A DNA stretch of 64,000 nt from assembly GCA_031256975.1 (NCBI GenBank), contig JAIRPN010000015.1, positions 62,001 to 126,000 on the forward strand, written 5' to 3'. Shown in pieces: positions 25,932-34,092 of this stretch. Each line of letters begins with the position of its first letter. Within the stretch, counting starts at the first letter, position 1. The translations under genes were made by a program, and so were the position numbers. A model generated the notes under the pieces. That model saw only the letters and a program-made list of their open reading frames with translations. It made no database searches and had not been told where the DNA came from. The DNA comes from Verrucomicrobiales bacterium. Lineage in GTDB: Bacteria > Verrucomicrobiota > Verrucomicrobiia > Methylacidiphilales > JAAUTS01.

Positions 25932-26759
25932 TCAGCGTTTGTCCTTGGCGGCCTTGAAAACCAGGAATACCAGCAGCACGGCGACATTGACCAGCACGAT
26001 GGTCGGCCCGGTCGGGCTGTTCAGGGTATAAGAAGTCAACACCCCGCTAATCGCCGCCAGCAAACCCACCACCGGCGCTAACAGCAAGAGTTGCTTAAAG
26101 TTGCCAACCGCCAGCCGCGACGCCGCGGGCGGGATCACGATTAGCGCGCTTAACAGCAGCGCACCGAGCATTTTCAGGCAAATCGTCACCGTGGCGGCAA
26201 TCACCAGTGCGAACAGGTAATTCAGCCGTTCCAACTTGATCCCCTGCACCCGGGCCAGATCCGGTTGTAAAATCCCCAGCGCGTAGGCCTTCAGGTTCCA
26301 CAACAGGATTCCGGCGACACCCACCGCCAGCAGCAGCTGGATGAGGATATCCTGCGACGAATTGGAATAAATGCTGCCGAACAAAATCGCATCAATCAGC
26401 CGGTACTTGCCGAGGGCGCTAATGATGACATATCCCAGCGCCACGCTGCCGGTGAAGCTAAAGGCGATAATGGTGTCGGGCCGCAGCTTGGTCCTTTCAA
26501 ACAAATAGGCCATCAGTGTGGCCAGCAGCATGCTGAAGATGAACACGAACAACATCGGGTTCAATTCCCATTGCAACAAATCCTGGCACAAATAACCCAG
26601 CGCCACCCCGGTCACCGCCGCGTGCGCCAGCGCGTCGCTGAAAAACGCCATGCCGCGCAAGGTCACAAACACGCCGAGAAACGCGCAGGTCGGCCCCAAA
26701 ATTGTCGCGGAAACCAGCGTGTTCCGCATGAACTCAATATGCCAAAAATCCATAATCAT
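25932..26759 (-). CDS. znuB: zinc/manganese ABC transporter permease
   Basis: 275 aa from ATG 26759, 2 nt after the znuC stop. Eight or so membrane helices; GPTCAFLGVFVTLRGMAFFSDALAHA is the family signature of the ZnuB/MntB/TroC permeases. Third gene of znuA-znuC-znuB. Confidence 0.88.
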   Translation of the reverse strand: MIMDFWHIEFMRNTLVSATILGPTCAFLGVFVTLRGMAFFSDALAHAAVTGVALGYLCQDLLQWELNPMLFVFIFSMLLATLMAYLFERTKLRPDTIIAFSFTGSVALGYVIISALGKYRLIDAILFGSIYSNSSQDILIQLLLAVGVAGILLWNLKAYALGILQPDLARVQGIKLERLNYLFALVIAATVTICLKMLGALLLSALIVIPPAASRLAVGNFKQLLLLAPVVGLLAAISGVLTSYTLNSPTGPTIVLVNVAVLLVFLVFKAAKDKR

Positions 26760-26761
26760 CC

Positions 26762-27541
26762 CTACGCCCTGGCCCGGAAGTCCCGGCCGCCCAGGGCGTA
26801 AAATTCCTTCAAATAATGTCCGTGCAACACATCGCCGGCACCGCCAACGGCGCACACCTCGCGGTTCAGGCAGCACACCCGGTCCGACACCAGCTGCACC
26901 AGATGCAGGTCGTGCGAGGCCATCAGGATGGTTAGCGACTCCTCATTGCGCAGATGGCAAATCAACCGTTCCAGCATGTGCGTGCCTTCATGGTCGACCC
27001 CGGTCGAGGGTTCGTCCAAAATCAGCATCTTCGGGTTACGCAACAACGAATAGGCGATCATCACCTTTTGGAATTCGCCGCCCGACAATTCATGCAGGCC
27101 GCGCCTGGCCAAGTGTCCGCCGTCAAGCAGTTCCAGTTTGGCCAGAGCCGCTTTGCGTTGCGCCGTGCCGCTAAACCAGAAACGTTGCTTGGGCAGATTC
27201 AAGGTCAACAATTCCATCACCGAAAACGGCATGTTGCGGTCCAATGCCGCCATTTGCGGCACATAACCCGTCGTCTCCCGGCTGAAGCCCTCGCCAAACA
27301 CGATCTCCCCCGCCGCCGGCTCGATCAGGCCGAGCGCCACCTTGAAAAAGGTCGATTTGCCCGCGCCGTTCGGCCCGATGAGCGAGAGGATTTCCCCCCG
27401 CCGCACATCGAGGTCGACATGATTCAGCACCAGTTCGCCGCCGTAGCGGACCGACACTTGCTTCACTTGCAGGGCCAGGCGTTCCGGCCCTTTCAGGCTG
27501 GCCAGATCAAACGCCAACGGCGATTTATTCACGGTTTCCAT
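26762..27541 (-). CDS. znuC: zinc/manganese ABC transporter ATPase
   Basis: 259 aa. Walker A GPNGAGKST, signature LSGGEFQKV and Walker B MLILDEPSTGVD. The start overlaps the znuA stop by 13 nt, implying translational coupling. Confidence 0.9.
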   Translation of the reverse strand: METVNKSPLAFDLASLKGPERLALQVKQVSVRYGGELVLNHVDLDVRRGEILSLIGPNGAGKSTFFKVALGLIEPAAGEIVFGEGFSRETTGYVPQMAALDRNMPFSVMELLTLNLPKQRFWFSGTAQRKAALAKLELLDGGHLARRGLHELSGGEFQKVMIAYSLLRNPKMLILDEPSTGVDHEGTHMLERLICHLRNEESLTILMASHDLHLVQLVSDRVCCLNREVCAVGGAGDVLHGHYLKEFYALGGRDFRARA

Positions 27542-28449
27542 GCTTTTTCAAAGGAGGCCAGGTTGTCCCCCATCCGCTTAAGATACGCATTCGCGTCCGG
27601 CGTGCCAATTTCCAAAGTGTCAATTTCGCTAACCGTCGCCCCGGTCTGTTTCGCCACTTCCGACAACAATTTCGGCGAATAACCATTCTCCGCGAAGATC
27701 ACTTTCACATGGTTCTTCTGGATCAGTTGCACCAGCGACTTTAATTCGCCCGGCTTGGGGTCCTGCTCGGGGAACTGCGCGATGCAGCCTAGGTAATTGA
27801 ACCCGTAACGCTTGGCGAGGTAGGGAAAGGCGTCATGAAAGGTCACCAGATTCTTGTTAGCCAGTTTGTCCATCGCGCTGCGGTAACCCTCGTCAAGTTT
27901 CTTCAGCTTGACCAGATAAGCCTCGGCGTTCTTTTTGTAGGCGTCGGCATTCTTCGGGTCGGCCTGCACCAGGGCGGCAAGGATGTTTTCCGTCTGCCGC
28001 TGCGCCAATACCGGATCCAGCCACACGTGCGGATTCTTGTTGCTGCCGTCGTTGGCTTCTTCCTCTTCCCGCGCGCTGCCCTTGAAAAATTCCTTCGGGT
28101 TGTCCATCAGGGAAATTCCCTCGCTGGTATTGACCACCTTCAATTTCGGATTGCCCGATTTCTCCAGCAAGCCCTTCAGCCAGATTTCCAATCCCGCGCC
28201 ATTGGCGATGAACAAATCCGCCGCCAACACCTTTTTCACATCGGAAGGCTTGAACTCATAATCGTGCGGATCGGCGTCTTTATCGATGAACATTTGCACA
28301 TCCGCCAGATCGCCAGTAATCGACTTGGTATGCGCGTACATGGGCAAAAAGCTGGTTAAAACCTTCAGTTTTTCCGCCGCCCCGGCCGAACCGGCAAAGA
28401 CCGCACACAACAAGAGAACACTCGATATCCTGCATATTTTGTTTTTCAT
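27529..28449 (-). CDS. znuA: zinc/manganese substrate-binding protein
   Basis: 306 aa, cluster A-I solute-binding protein with signal peptide 1-24. Likely metal ligands are His in PMYAHTKSI, His in NPHVWLDP, His in TFHDAFPYLA and an acidic residue in IFAENGYSP. The usual His-rich loop of ZnuA is replaced by an acidic stretch (EEEEANDG), so manganese is possible; the COG0523 neighbours favour zinc. Confidence 0.87.
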   Translation of the reverse strand: MKNKICRISSVLLLCAVFAGSAGAAEKLKVLTSFLPMYAHTKSITGDLADVQMFIDKDADPHDYEFKPSDVKKVLAADLFIANGAGLEIWLKGLLEKSGNPKLKVVNTSEGISLMDNPKEFFKGSAREEEEANDGSNKNPHVWLDPVLAQRQTENILAALVQADPKNADAYKKNAEAYLVKLKKLDEGYRSAMDKLANKNLVTFHDAFPYLAKRYGFNYLGCIAQFPEQDPKPGELKSLVQLIQKNHVKVIFAENGYSPKLLSEVAKQTGATVSEIDTLEIGTPDANAYLKRMGDNLASFEKAWKP

Positions 28450-28450
28450 A

Positions 28451-28470
28451 TTGAGAATTGATTATCAATA
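28451..28470. promoter_or_regulatory. candidate Zur/Fur-type operator at znuA
   Basis: ATTGAT-T-ATCAAT (28457-28469) is a perfect 6-1-6 palindrome within TTGAGAATTGATTATCAATA, close to Fur-superfamily boxes. It starts 8 nt upstream of ATG 28449 and overlaps the probable -10 (GATAAT on the minus strand, with TTGCCA as -35). Zinc-dependent repression is the expected role. Confidence 0.5.
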
Positions 28471-28564
28471 ACATCCCGCCTTGGCAAGTATTAAATTTCG
28501 TCCATTCACTTATTTCCGTTGAAATTTTGTAGGGGAACCGCTTTTTCTGCGTTAAATTGTCCGC

Positions 28565-28852
28565 GTGAAATCCGAAGATCTGGCCCGGGTACGAACGGGT
28601 GTTTACGCGCAAATCATCCTGTACAATGACATCATGCTGTCGGGTTACATCGGCAGCGACCCCGCGCAGCCGGAACTCCTGCGCTTCGACAGCTTCCTGC
28701 CCAACGACTACGGACAGCTGCAGGAAATCTCACTCAAGCTCGAACCCGGGGACCTGATCAACGTGCACATCCTGCACGATCCGCCGGAGTTCAGTGACAC
28801 CGAGGGCAACAATGTGCGCCTGCCAAACGGCTTTTTCCCGCATCTGAAGTAA
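28565..28852 (+). CDS. hypothetical 95-aa protein
   Basis: 95 aa from GTG 28565. TAAATT (28553-28558) ends 6 nt before it, the same spacing as other resident genes. The sequence suggests a small beta-rich fold (YAQIILYNDIMLSGYIGSD, LEPGDLINVHILHDPP). No transmembrane segment and no known motif. It precedes a DedA gene by 69 nt. Confidence 0.6.
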   Translation: MKSEDLARVRTGVYAQIILYNDIMLSGYIGSDPAQPELLRFDSFLPNDYGQLQEISLKLEPGDLINVHILHDPPEFSDTEGNNVRLPNGFFPHLK

Positions 28853-28921
28853 CGAAATGTCAATCCGTGCATTTTGGGATTTGCAATTAATACCGCTGAC
28901 GTTACCGTGCTCATTCAGCCT

Positions 28922-29464
28922 ATGGACAAAGCCATCGACATCCTGCTCAACGCCGACCAACATCTGGGCGTCTTGGTAGAACAATACGGCTTGTGGGTTT
29001 ACGCCATCCTGTTTCTGATTGTGTTTTGCGAAACCGGCTTTGTGGTCATGCCATTCCTGCCCGGCGACTCCCTGTTATTCGCGGTCGGCGCGCTGGCGGC
29101 GGTGGAAGTGCTCAACATCTTTGTCGCCGTGCCGCTGTTCATCTTTGCCTCGGCGCTGGGCAGCAACCTCAATTACTGGACCGGCCGCTGGATCGGCCCG
29201 CGCGCCTTCCATTTCCCGAAATCCATGTTGTTCAACCCCTCCCACCTGCAGAAAGCCCACGGCTTCTACGGCAAATACGGCTCCGCCATGATGCTGTTCA
29301 TGCGCTTCGTGCCGGTGGTCCGCACCTTCGGCCCCTTCGCCGCCGGCGTGGCGGCGATGGATTACCGCAAATTCCTGCTTTACGACAGCCTCGGAGCCTC
29401 CTCCTGGGGCAGCACCGTCACCTTGCTGGGATTCTGGATTGGTGGTACCGTGTTCGGCAGCTAA
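28922..29464 (+). CDS. DedA-family membrane protein, copy 1
   Basis: 180 aa from ATG 28922. FCETGFVVMPFLPGDSLLFAVGALAA and FMRFVPVVRTFGPFAAG are DedA (SNARE-associated/VTT) hallmarks, including the conserved membrane-embedded Glu and Arg. DedA proteins act in lipid scrambling or membrane homeostasis. A paralogue of the same length lies at 44137. The yjbQ-like gene follows after 2 nt. Confidence 0.88.
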   Translation: MDKAIDILLNADQHLGVLVEQYGLWVYAILFLIVFCETGFVVMPFLPGDSLLFAVGALAAVEVLNIFVAVPLFIFASALGSNLNYWTGRWIGPRAFHFPKSMLFNPSHLQKAHGFYGKYGSAMMLFMRFVPVVRTFGPFAAGVAAMDYRKFLLYDSLGASSWGSTVTLLGFWIGGTVFGS

Positions 29465-29466
29465 CC

Positions 29467-29886
29467 ATGATCGCGCAAACCAACTCCTTCACCATCGCCA
29501 CCCGTGGCAAAGGCACCTACGACATCACCGAACAGGTGCGCGAATTCGTCGCCACCAGCGGCGTGCGCGACGGCATCGTCACCGTGTTCGTGCAACACAC
29601 CAGCGCCAGCCTGGTGATCTTCGAGAATGCCGACCCCACCGCGCGCGCCGACCTGCACTCCTTTTTCGAGCGGCTGGTTCCCGAGGACGGCAAGGGCTAC
29701 ACCCACACCGCTGAGGGCCCCGACGACATGACCTCGCACCTGCGCATGGTCCTCACCCGTACCTCCGAAGTCATCCCCGTCAGCAACGGCGAACTCTGCC
29801 TGGGCACCTGGCAGGGCATCTACCTGTTCGAACACCGCCGCCAACCCTACACCCGCAGCATTGTGCTGAATGTGCTGGGGGATTAA
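29467..29886 (+). CDS. YjbQ/UPF0047 family protein
   Basis: 139 aa from ATG 29467. HTSASLVIFENADP, SHLRMVLTRTSEVIPV and LGTWQGIYLFEHRR are the UPF0047 signature with the conserved His/Ser cluster. E. coli YjbQ has weak thiamin-phosphate-synthase-like activity; the true role is unknown. Likely co-transcribed with the dedA gene. Confidence 0.88.
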   Translation: MIAQTNSFTIATRGKGTYDITEQVREFVATSGVRDGIVTVFVQHTSASLVIFENADPTARADLHSFFERLVPEDGKGYTHTAEGPDDMTSHLRMVLTRTSEVIPVSNGELCLGTWQGIYLFEHRRQPYTRSIVLNVLGD

Positions 29887-29889
29887 GCA

Positions 29890-29991
29890 TTCACCGCAGA
29901 GGCGCGGAGAGTGCAGAGAAAACACTTTTTAAAAGTGGGTTAATTGAGGCGCTAACCACCAAATGAAAATCTCCGCGTTCTCTGCGGTGAA
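29890..29991. repeat. CTCTGCGGTGAA inverted-repeat element, copy 1
   Basis: TTCACCGCAGAGGCGCGGAG (29890-29909) pairs with CTCCGCGTTCTCTGCGGTGA (29971-29990). It sits between the yjbQ-like gene and the convergent ABC permease gene; the interior has CACTTTTTAAAAGTG and one dispersed CGCTAA word. Confidence 0.78.
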
Positions 29992-30001
29992 CAATTTGCT
30001 C

Positions 30002-31141
30002 TTAATCCAGCGTGGTTCTGTAAAGTTTCGAACCCAACGCCACCACCACCAACGTAAACAGCAGGATCGGCCAGAGATGGTCGGCGGTCTCAATGATGCC
30101 GTTTCCCTTCAGCATGATGCCGCGCACGATGCGCAGAAAATGCGTCATCGGGAAACAACTGCCGATGTATTGCGCCCATTGCGGCATGCCGCGGAACGGG
30201 AACATGAATCCCGACAGCAGCAACGACGGCAGGAAGAAAAAGAAGGTCATTTGCACCGCCTGCAATTGGGTCCTCGCCAGCGTGGAGAACAGGATGCCCA
30301 TGGTCAGGTTGGCGATGATGAAAAAAAACGCCGACACCAGCAGCAGCACCACGCTGCCCAGAAACGGCACGCCGAACAACAACCGCGCCATGATCAGGAT
30401 CAGCGACACCTGCATGTAACCCACCAGGATGTAGGGCACAATCTTGCCAATCATCACCTCGATCGGTTTGGCCGGGGTCGCCAGCAGCGCTTCCATCGTC
30501 CCGTGTTCGCGCTCGCGGGTGATCGCCATGCCGGTGATCATCACCAGCGTCATGGTCAATACCACGCCGAGCAAGCCCGGCACCACGTTGTATTGCGACA
30601 AGGCCTCCGGGTTGTACTTGGCCTGGATGCGTAAATCCACCGGCGACGGCACATAGTCGCCCATGTTCGCCCCGCCTTGCAAATCCCGCTGCCACACCGT
30701 GGTCACCAGTGTATTCATCGCCGCGAAGGCGTTGCTCATCGCCGTCGGGTCGGAGGCGTCGGCCTCCAGCAACAAGTGCGGACGGTCGCCGCGAATCAGG
30801 TCGCGCGAGAAATGCTCGGGGACATGCAGCACGAATTGCACATCTCCCAACTCCAGCATTCGCTTCGCCTGCGCCTCGGTCGGGCGGCCCGGCAGGAATT
30901 CAAAGTACGGCGAATTTTTCATCCCCGTCGTCAGAGTGCGGATCAACGGCCCGTTGTCCGCCGACACCACCGCCGTCGGCAGGTACTTCGGATTGGAATT
31001 GATCGCGTAGCCGAAAATAATCAACTGGATGATCGGGATCCCCACCATCATGGCGAAGGTGGTGCGATCGCGGCGCATGTGGATGAACTCCTTCGACAGG
31101 ATCGCCACGAAACGCTGCCAGACTGTCGAGCCGGTTTTCAT
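30002..31141 (-). CDS. ABC-2 type transporter permease
   Basis: 379 aa, YbhR/YhhJ class. N-terminal helix (~28-45), a large periplasmic domain (~50-175) and five C-terminal helices (~185-375). EREHGTMEALLATPAKPIEVMIGKI is typical of ABC-2 permeases. Works with the ATPase at 31263 and the HlyD-type protein at 32310. Substrate unknown, likely a hydrophobic drug or lipid-like compound. Confidence 0.88.
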   Translation of the reverse strand: MKTGSTVWQRFVAILSKEFIHMRRDRTTFAMMVGIPIIQLIIFGYAINSNPKYLPTAVVSADNGPLIRTLTTGMKNSPYFEFLPGRPTEAQAKRMLELGDVQFVLHVPEHFSRDLIRGDRPHLLLEADASDPTAMSNAFAAMNTLVTTVWQRDLQGGANMGDYVPSPVDLRIQAKYNPEALSQYNVVPGLLGVVLTMTLVMITGMAITREREHGTMEALLATPAKPIEVMIGKIVPYILVGYMQVSLILIMARLLFGVPFLGSVVLLLVSAFFFIIANLTMGILFSTLARTQLQAVQMTFFFFLPSLLLSGFMFPFRGMPQWAQYIGSCFPMTHFLRIVRGIMLKGNGIIETADHLWPILLFTLVVVALGSKLYRTTLD

Positions 31142-31154
31142 GGCAGTCTCCCAC

Positions 31155-31233
31155 CCCGCTCATCCTGAGCTTGTCGAAGGATGACAACACCAAATGAGCG
31201 TAACCCATGCTTCGACAAGCTCAGCATGAACGG
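31155..31233. repeat. CCTGAGCTTGTCGAAGG inverted-repeat element, copy 2
   Basis: Arms CGCTCATCCTGAGCTTGTCG (31157-31176) and CTTCGACAAGCTCAGCATGA (31210-31229). It lies between the permease and ATPase genes of the same operon. Confidence 0.75.
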
Positions 31234-31262
31234 CGAATGAATTACGTTATCCGCAAAATGAT

Positions 31263-32186
31263 TCATGCGTAATTATCCTTCGCCCGATTCATCAGTTCAA
31301 TAAACACATCCTCCAGCGCCGGTTCCGACTTCTCCCATTGCCAGTCGTCCTTGGCATATTCCGCCGCCACCCGCTCCAGCAATGCGGTATCGCGGCTGAA
31401 CACATGCAGCTTGATGCCGAACGGCACCACCTGCAGCCCCGGATACTTGCCGTCCAGCAACGACACCAGCTTCTGCATGTCGCCGCCGGTCACGCAGTAA
31501 GTGTGCAGGCCGCTGTTGGCCACCACCTCCGCCACCGTGCCGTTGACCATCAGATTGCCATAGGCCAGATAGGCCAGGCGGTCGCACTGCTCGGCCTCGT
31601 CCATGTAATGCGTGCTCACCAACACCGTCAGCCCCTCCTGCGCCAGCTTGTGAATCTCCAGCCAGAAATCACGGCGCGCCTTGGGATCGACCCCCGCCGT
31701 CGGTTCGTCGAGCAGCAGCAATTGCGGTTTGTGCAGCAAGGCCGCCGCCAGCGCCAGCCGCTGCTTCCAGCCGCCCGACAACTGGCCCGCCAGTTGCTCC
31801 TTGCGATTTGCCAGGCCCAGCCGTTCCAGCGCCGCGTCCACCACCTGCCTGCGGCCGGGCATGCTGTACACCCGCGCCATGAAATCCAGGTTCTCCTCAA
31901 TGCTCAGATCCTGGTACAAACTGAACTTCTGCGTCATGTACCCCACGTGCAGCTTGATCTCGTCCGACTGCGTCAGTACGTCATAGCCCAGGCAGGTCCC
32001 GCCCCCGCCGTCCGCCTTCAACAAACCGCACAGCACCCGGATAAATGTCGTCTTGCCCGAGCCGTTCGGCCCGAGAAAGCCGTAAATCTCCCCGCGTTGG
32101 ACACTGATGTCCACGCCGTTCACCACCGTCTTGTCGCCAAAACGCTTGGTGATCCCCCGCACATCAATGACCAGTTCTTTGTTCAT
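31263..32186 (-). CDS. ABC transporter ATPase of the export operon
   Basis: 307 aa. Walker A GPNGSGKTT, signature LSGGWKQRL, Walker B LLLLDEPTAGVDP and an H-loop in VSTHYMDE. The C-terminal ~70 residues form the extra domain of the CcmA/YbhF-type subfamily. Only one nucleotide-binding domain is present, whereas E. coli YbhF has two. Confidence 0.9.
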   Translation of the reverse strand: MNKELVIDVRGITKRFGDKTVVNGVDISVQRGEIYGFLGPNGSGKTTFIRVLCGLLKADGGGGTCLGYDVLTQSDEIKLHVGYMTQKFSLYQDLSIEENLDFMARVYSMPGRRQVVDAALERLGLANRKEQLAGQLSGGWKQRLALAAALLHKPQLLLLDEPTAGVDPKARRDFWLEIHKLAQEGLTVLVSTHYMDEAEQCDRLAYLAYGNLMVNGTVAEVVANSGLHTYCVTGGDMQKLVSLLDGKYPGLQVVPFGIKLHVFSRDTALLERVAAEYAKDDWQWEKSEPALEDVFIELMNRAKDNYA

Positions 32187-32199
32187 TCAAATAAATTTT

Positions 32200-32313
32200 C
32201 AACGCAGAGACGCGGAGGCGCAGAGCATTTTTAATTTGGGTATTCGTGTTAGCCGCATCTTGATTGGAAAATAAATTGTGTTTAACTCCGTTTCTCCGCG
32301 CCTCTGCGGTTAA
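32200..32313. repeat. CTCTGCGGTGAA inverted-repeat element, copy 2
   Basis: Left arm AACGCAGAGACGCGGAGGCG (32201-32220) and right arm CTCCGTTTCTCCGCGCCTCT followed by GCGGTTAA (32286-32313). The right arm overlaps the last codon and stop of the HlyD-type gene. Confidence 0.72.
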
Positions 32314-33119
32314 TTACCTGCCTCTAAAAGCACCACCTCCACCGGCTGCCCCGGATACAGATGCGGCAGGGCCTCCTTGTCTGGCCGGACCTCGATCATG
32401 AAGGTCAAGTCCCCGCGCGTGTCGTTGCTGTAGATCACCGGCGGGGTGTACTCGGCGTTCGACGACAGATAATTCACCCGCCCATAATAGTCCTGATTCG
32501 CCCCGTACACCTTGAGCTTCACCCGGCGGTTCAGCACGATGCCGTCACGCTGCCTGGCGTCGGCGAAGAAACGCACCTTGATGTTTTCCGGGGGCAACAG
32601 GCAGACAATCGGCTTGTTGGCCGGCACATATTCGCCCACCACATACAAGGTGTCCTGCACAAAGCCGCTGATAATCGAGTTCTGCGTCTTTTGCTGGATC
32701 TTCCACCGACCCTGCACCACCGCCTGCTCGGCGGAACGCTGGTCGCTCACATAAGTGTCGTAGTCCTTGCGCGACATCGCCCCCGAGTCCACCGAGGCCT
32801 TGCCACGCGCCAGGTTCTGTTCCGCCAATAACAACCGCGCCTCGTCCTGCGCCAGTTCCTCCCGCTCCGGGCTCAGGTCCAGACGGAACAGCCTGTCGCC
32901 CGCCACCACCTGCTGCCCGCGTTGCACGCACAACTCGTCCAGCCTGCCGCCCACCGGCGACGCCACATAGACGTACTCGCCCTCCACGTAACCCTGGAAA
33001 TGCCCGATGCTCCACGGCGCCCACTCCAACAGCGCCGTCACCACCGCCAGCAACAGCGCGGCGGCAATGACCTTCCACTTGTGTTTCTTGATGAATTCCA
33101 ACGGATGCGACTCGCTCAT
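32310..33119 (-). CDS. HlyD-family membrane-fusion protein
   Basis: 269 aa. One N-terminal membrane helix (VIAAALLLAVVTALLEWAP), a short barrel-sandwich segment (YVYVASPVGGRLDELCVQRG), a helical hairpin and the closing barrel (NIKVRFFADARQRDGIVLNR). YbhG/YhiI type. It links the inner-membrane ABC-2 exporter to the outer envelope. Starts 4 nt inside the tetR gene end, so it is coupled to it. Confidence 0.88.
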   Translation of the reverse strand: MSESHPLEFIKKHKWKVIAAALLLAVVTALLEWAPWSIGHFQGYVEGEYVYVASPVGGRLDELCVQRGQQVVAGDRLFRLDLSPEREELAQDEARLLLAEQNLARGKASVDSGAMSRKDYDTYVSDQRSAEQAVVQGRWKIQQKTQNSIISGFVQDTLYVVGEYVPANKPIVCLLPPENIKVRFFADARQRDGIVLNRRVKLKVYGANQDYYGRVNYLSSNAEYTPPVIYSNDTRGDLTFMIEVRPDKEALPHLYPGQPVEVVLLEAGN

Positions 33120-33787
33120 GACTTCCTCCCGTTCCAGCCGTTTTGCAACAGCGACACGATATGCCGTTCCAGTTTCGTATTATCCAATTCCACCGCCCCC
33201 GGCAAGCGCCCCCACACCTTGCGCGTCGCCAGCAGCATCAGGGTCAGCCCGAACACCGACACCACCGCCAGCAAGGGCTGCAACTCCCGGTTCATCCGGC
33301 CCGCGCGCTGTTCCCTCGCCACCGCCTGCGCCACGCCCTGCAACTGCTGCACCGGAAAATGCTTCATCAACCGTTCGCGCAACAACCCGCTCTCGTTCAA
33401 CACTTCCTTCACCCACAGGTTCGGCAGCCACGGCAACTCCTCCGTCGCCGCGATCACCCGGCGGATCAACAGCCCCAGCAATAGATCAGCATCCTTGGGT
33501 TGGGTGGGTTGGAAATCCTCATCCTCGTGCCAGACCAGGTCGCGGAAACGCAACACCCGCTCGAGGAACACCGCGTCGGTCAACTGCTCGCGGTTCTTGA
33601 AATAATAATGCACCATCGCCCCGGTCACCCCGGCATGCCGCGCGACTTGCGCCACCGTGGTCGCCGCAATGCCCTGCTCCGCGTATAACCCCACCGCCGC
33701 ATCCAGCAGCTTCCCGCGCACATCGTCGCCCGCATCCACCACCGGCCGCCCCCGCCGCCTGCCCCTCGCTGGTTTTCTGGTCTTCAC
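33116..33787 (-). CDS. TetR-family repressor of the export operon
   Basis: 223 aa from GTG 33787. Basic N-terminal tail (KTRKPARGRRRGRPVV), helix-turn-helix TTVAQVARHAGVTGAMVHYY (~40-60) and a C-terminal ligand domain. CecR (YbiH)-like position at the head of a YbhGFSR-like operon. A large palindrome abuts its start codon, so it is probably autorepressing. Ligand unknown. Confidence 0.87.
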   Translation of the reverse strand: MKTRKPARGRRRGRPVVDAGDDVRGKLLDAAVGLYAEQGIAATTVAQVARHAGVTGAMVHYYFKNREQLTDAVFLERVLRFRDLVWHEDEDFQPTQPKDADLLLGLLIRRVIAATEELPWLPNLWVKEVLNESGLLRERLMKHFPVQQLQGVAQAVAREQRAGRMNRELQPLLAVVSVFGLTLMLLATRKVWGRLPGAVELDNTKLERHIVSLLQNGWNGRKS

Positions 33788-33819
33788 GGCATAATTAATT
33801 AAATGATTAATTAATTATG
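33736..33819. repeat. tetR 5'-end direct repeat, left (intact) copy
   Basis: The first ~17 codons of tetR plus its operator. An imperfect copy (about 80 % identical by eye) recurs at 35863-35942 in the same orientation, so the 2.0-kb segment between them is flanked by direct repeats. Confidence 0.7.
33791..33818. promoter_or_regulatory. TetR operator palindrome, copy 1
   Basis: ATAATTAATTAA, centre ATGA, TTAATTAATTAT: a perfect 12-4-12 inverted repeat ending 3 nt from the tetR start codon. Its size and location fit a TetR-dimer operator overlapping the -10. Confidence 0.72.
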
Positions 33820-33894
33820 TCAAAACAGAAAACCCGGCAATTGATTCACCGCGAAAAATGCCTGGGTAAGGGCAAGGCGGCATTCCGGCGTCGG

Positions 33895-34059
33895 TCACTT
33901 CTTATTGAAGCGACCGATAACGAGCACCAGACAGCGCGACAGAATCAGGATGGCCGCGACCACCAACAGTACATCGGGCAGGAAACCCGTGGCGCGACCA
34001 GTCAACAAGCCGAGCAGCCACAGCGCAATCAGCACAATCACGGCAATATAGAGTAACAT
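33895..34059 (-). CDS. 54-aa lmo0937-like small membrane protein
   Basis: ATG 34059 to TGA 33895. Two hydrophobic helices: YIAVIVLIALWLLGLLTG and LPDVLLVVAAILILSR, with a short GRATG turn and a C-terminal FNKK. This layout (helix, small turn, helix, about 50 aa) matches the lmo0937/DUF5670 family of small membrane proteins. It starts 34 nt downstream of the desaturase stop on the same strand, so it is likely co-transcribed with it. Confidence 0.62.
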   Translation of the reverse strand: MLLYIAVIVLIALWLLGLLTGRATGFLPDVLLVVAAILILSRCLVLVIGRFNKK

Positions 34060-34092
34060 AGGGTTGCTTTCCCAAGCACGGAATCAGGCCAA

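Noticed and set aside
33817-34056. 79-aa plus-strand frame starting right after the TetR operator
   Set aside because: Low-complexity Gln/His/Arg composition typical of a shadow frame; the opposite strand holds a plausible 54-aa membrane protein.
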